This document shows positions 62,248 to 64,000 of a stretch of DNA of 64,000 bases, piece after piece (position 1 is the first letter of the stretch; every line of letters begins with the position of its first letter). Both the position numbers and the translations under genes were made by a program. The notes under the pieces are model-generated. The model had not been told where the DNA came from. It worked only from the letters and a program-made list of their open reading frames with translations, and made no database searches. Origin of the DNA: JASGMR01 sp963664675 (GTDB lineage Bacteria; Thermotogota; Thermotogae; Petrotogales; Kosmotogaceae); assembly GCA_963664675.2 (NCBI GenBank), contig CAXXLB010000009.1, positions 248,001-312,000 of the forward strand, in the 5' to 3' direction.

Positions 62248-63504
62248 TTATTTCAGATTCATTATCATATCTGATTTGCTTTCCATTTCATATGTTTTTG
62301 GTCCATAGGATATATAATCAACCGGAATTCCTATCTTTTCCTCGATGTAAGTGATATATTTCAAGAAATTTATACTGTGTGTGTCCTCCCATCCGGGCAA
62401 TTCCTCGTAAATCGGTTCCGCTCTGAAAAAGTCGAAAGAAGTTGAAGGAACTTCGATAATTTCATCTCCGCATTTGTAAGCCGTACATACTTTGATTTTT
62501 TCAAATCCGTTCAAAACATCCGCCTTCGTCATTACAAAATTTGTGAACCCTGATCTGATTTTGGCATATCGAAGTGCCGGTAAATCAATCCATCCAACTC
62601 TTCTTGGTCTGCCGGTAGTCGCGCCAAATTCATTTCCCTTCTGCCTTATTTTTTCCGCCAGTTCTCCTTCTTCTTCCGTTGGAAATGGACCTGCACCAAC
62701 TCTGGTAGTATATGCCTTTAAAACAGCCATCACGTTATCCAGTTCAAATGTGGAAAAACCGACCGAAGAAACTCCATGTGCCATACACGACCCGGAAGTT
62801 ACAAAGGGATAAGTTCCAAAATCGAGATCAAGAAGAACACCCTGGGCCCCCTCGAATAATACGGAAGTGTTTCTGAATATCGAAACCATATCTATTGCAC
62901 TCGTAAAGTTAACCTTTAAATTCAATAATTTATCTTTGAGATTGAGTAAATAATAAAGCATTTCATCAGCAGATAAATGAAACTTTTCATTATATTTATT
63001 TTTTTTCAGATGATAATTATCCAGCAATCTTTCTTTCAGAGTTTCTTTATCAAAAAGGTGGTACAGCTTTATACCTTCTCTGGAAGATTTATCGGTATAT
63101 GCGGGACCAATTCCCCTCTTTGTCGTTCCAATTGGTTCTCTCCTCATGTCTTCCAAAAATCCATCTTCTTCTTTATGCCAGGGCAAAACTAAAAATGCCT
63201 CGGGATCAATATATACCCTGGAAGCATAACCTTTGAACTCTTTTTCATAATCTTCCAATTCACTGACCAACTGCTCAAGATCTATAACCATACCGGCTCC
63301 AAGAAATGATTTGGAATCATTGTCCGGTTTAATGCACGGGAGAAGATGATTAACATACTTCTTTTCATTATAATAAATGGTATGGCCTGCATTGGAACCA
63401 CCAGAAAATCTCACAAGCCATTCATATTTGTCAGAAAAATAATTTACTACTTTTCCCTTCCCTTCATCTCCCCATAAGGAGCCTACTATTGCCATCCTAT
63501 TCAT
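62248..63504 (-). CDS. purA: Adenylosuccinate synthetase
   Basis: First committed step from IMP to AMP: IMP plus aspartate and GTP. The P-loop GSLWGDEGKGK, the catalytic FSGGSNAGHTIYYN, EGAQGVLLDLDFGTYPFVTS and TTGRPRRVGWIDLPALRYA are all intact. 418 residues, normal. ATG 63504 lies six bases after GGAGG and overlaps the purB stop by four bases, so the two purine genes are coupled. No sign of feedback or riboswitch. Confidence 0.97.
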   Translation of the reverse strand: MNRMAIVGSLWGDEGKGKVVNYFSDKYEWLVRFSGGSNAGHTIYYNEKKYVNHLLPCIKPDNDSKSFLGAGMVIDLEQLVSELEDYEKEFKGYASRVYIDPEAFLVLPWHKEEDGFLEDMRREPIGTTKRGIGPAYTDKSSREGIKLYHLFDKETLKERLLDNYHLKKNKYNEKFHLSADEMLYYLLNLKDKLLNLKVNFTSAIDMVSIFRNTSVLFEGAQGVLLDLDFGTYPFVTSGSCMAHGVSSVGFSTFELDNVMAVLKAYTTRVGAGPFPTEEEGELAEKIRQKGNEFGATTGRPRRVGWIDLPALRYAKIRSGFTNFVMTKADVLNGFEKIKVCTAYKCGDEIIEVPSTSFDFFRAEPIYEELPGWEDTHSINFLKYITYIEEKIGIPVDYISYGPKTYEMESKSDMIMNLK

Positions 63505-64000
63505 CTTTTTCCTCCATCTTTTATTGAAAATCTTTTGTATATCTCATTGATATTTTTCAAAAATGCTTCGGGATTAAAAATTTCTTTGAACTCTTCTTCA
63601 GTCAATAACCCTGAAACTTCCTCATTCTCCTTAATCAACTTTTTGAAATCGATTTTATTATTCCAGGAGTCCATTGCAATATTCTGAACTGTTTTATAGC
63701 TTTTTTCTCTGGTCAAACCCTTTTCTATTAATTTGAGCATAGTTTTCTGGGAATAAATCAGATTGTAAGAAGCGTTAAAATTCCCGTTAATATTTTCATA
63801 ATTTATAATCAGATTATCAACCAGATATTTCACTTTTTTCAACATATAAAAACATATCAAATTTGAATCGGGCAAAATAACCCTCTCAGTTGAAGAATGA
63901 GAAATATCCCTTTCGTGCCATAAATTTATATTCTCAATCGAAGTGCTTACATAACCTCTAAGCAATCTGGACATCCCGCATAATCTTTCACATAAAATAG
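63501..64000 (-). CDS. purB: Adenylosuccinate lyase, 5' end outside window
   Basis: The reading frame is open to the window edge. The part seen holds the family C-terminal third: ILCERLCGMSRLLRGYVSTSI, then ENINLWHERDISHSSTERVILPDS (conserved WHERDISHSS motif) and the C-terminal helical domain. It cleaves adenylosuccinate to AMP and SAICAR to AICAR. purB-purA order, with a four-base overlap into purA, is a classical purine operon fragment. Confidence 0.95.
   Translation of the reverse strand, partial: ILCERLCGMSRLLRGYVSTSIENINLWHERDISHSSTERVILPDSNLICFYMLKKVKYLVDNLIINYENINGNFNASYNLIYSQKTMLKLIEKGLTREKSYKTVQNIAMDSWNNKIDFKKLIKENEEVSGLLTEEEFKEIFNPEAFLKNINEIYKRFSIKDGGKR

Noticed and set aside
1..64000. 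CRISPR arrays, tRNA or rRNA genes, insertion sequences, prophage
   Set aside because: I saw no regularly spaced direct repeats, no T-loop-like tRNA ends in the intergenic gaps, and no transposase, integrase or phage genes.

Overview
The window is an AT-rich, gene-dense bacterial chromosome segment with short gaps, many 1-4 base gene overlaps and a strong Shine-Dalgarno habit (GGAGG, GAGGTGA, GGGGTGA). I read it as a member of the Thermotogota, probably a low-GC Petrotogales-like lineage. This is inferred from an Omp85/BamA-type outer-membrane protein, exported proteins without a lipobox, a pyrophosphate-type phosphofructokinase, ThyX, a short-type glucan phosphorylase, and the DRTGG/CBS-ATPase/PHP/ATPase regulatory block known from fermentative H2 producers. 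There are no rRNA or tRNA genes, CRISPR arrays, insertion sequences or phage genes. Most of it is chromosomal core.

Region 1 (1-15.2 kb, minus strand): an Eis-like acetyltransferase (cut by the window edge), an M20 dipeptidase, GDP-mannose pyrophosphorylase, and a long housekeeping run read as valS-folC-ruvA-glmU-prs-rplY-pth-uvrB-smpB followed by an unnamed winged-helix protein. Region 2 (15.4-24.2 kb): a polyprenyl-phosphate sugar transferase diverges from a metallophosphoesterase, a giant membrane-anchored protein with 12 Fn3-like repeats and a propeller-like C-terminus, then rbfA-truB and a RibF homologue whose riboflavin-kinase half looks eroded. Region 3 (24.2-28.1 kb, minus): an acetylpolyamine-amidohydrolase-like deacetylase and glucan phosphorylase, separated by a gap with a possible short transcript.

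Region 4 (28.3-36.5 kb, plus) is the most accessory-looking block. It encodes a secreted triple-chagasin protein, a secreted gamma-glutamyltransferase, a secreted DUF6305-like protein, three tandem exported zinc deacylase-like paralogues, a TRAP-type large permease without recognisable DctP or DctQ, and a 49-residue membrane protein. It looks like an extracytoplasmic system that trims acylated or gamma-glutamyl amino compounds and imports a product. Region 5 (36.6-45.7 kb): a U32 peptidase and a PPi-type phosphofructokinase diverge from a PfkB-type sugar-phosphate kinase, manA, a TPR membrane protein, thyX and the regulatory block that normally sits beside [FeFe] hydrogenase genes but here does not. 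Region 6 (45.7-54 kb): Omp85 protein, guaA, then a YtrA-type GntR/ABC operon preceded by a perfect inverted-repeat operator over its own promoter and flanked by two tiny membrane proteins, then queD and a lone ecfT.

Region 7 (54-60.5 kb, minus) is one nucleoside-uptake and cleavage operon: nucleoside hydrolase, uridine-type phosphorylase, BMP-family binding protein, ABC ATPase and two permeases, with an internal terminator after the binding-protein gene. It diverges, across a perfect inverted repeat, from a D-cysteine desulfhydrase-like gene and a DUF2161-like gene. The window ends with purA and the 3' part of purB (minus).
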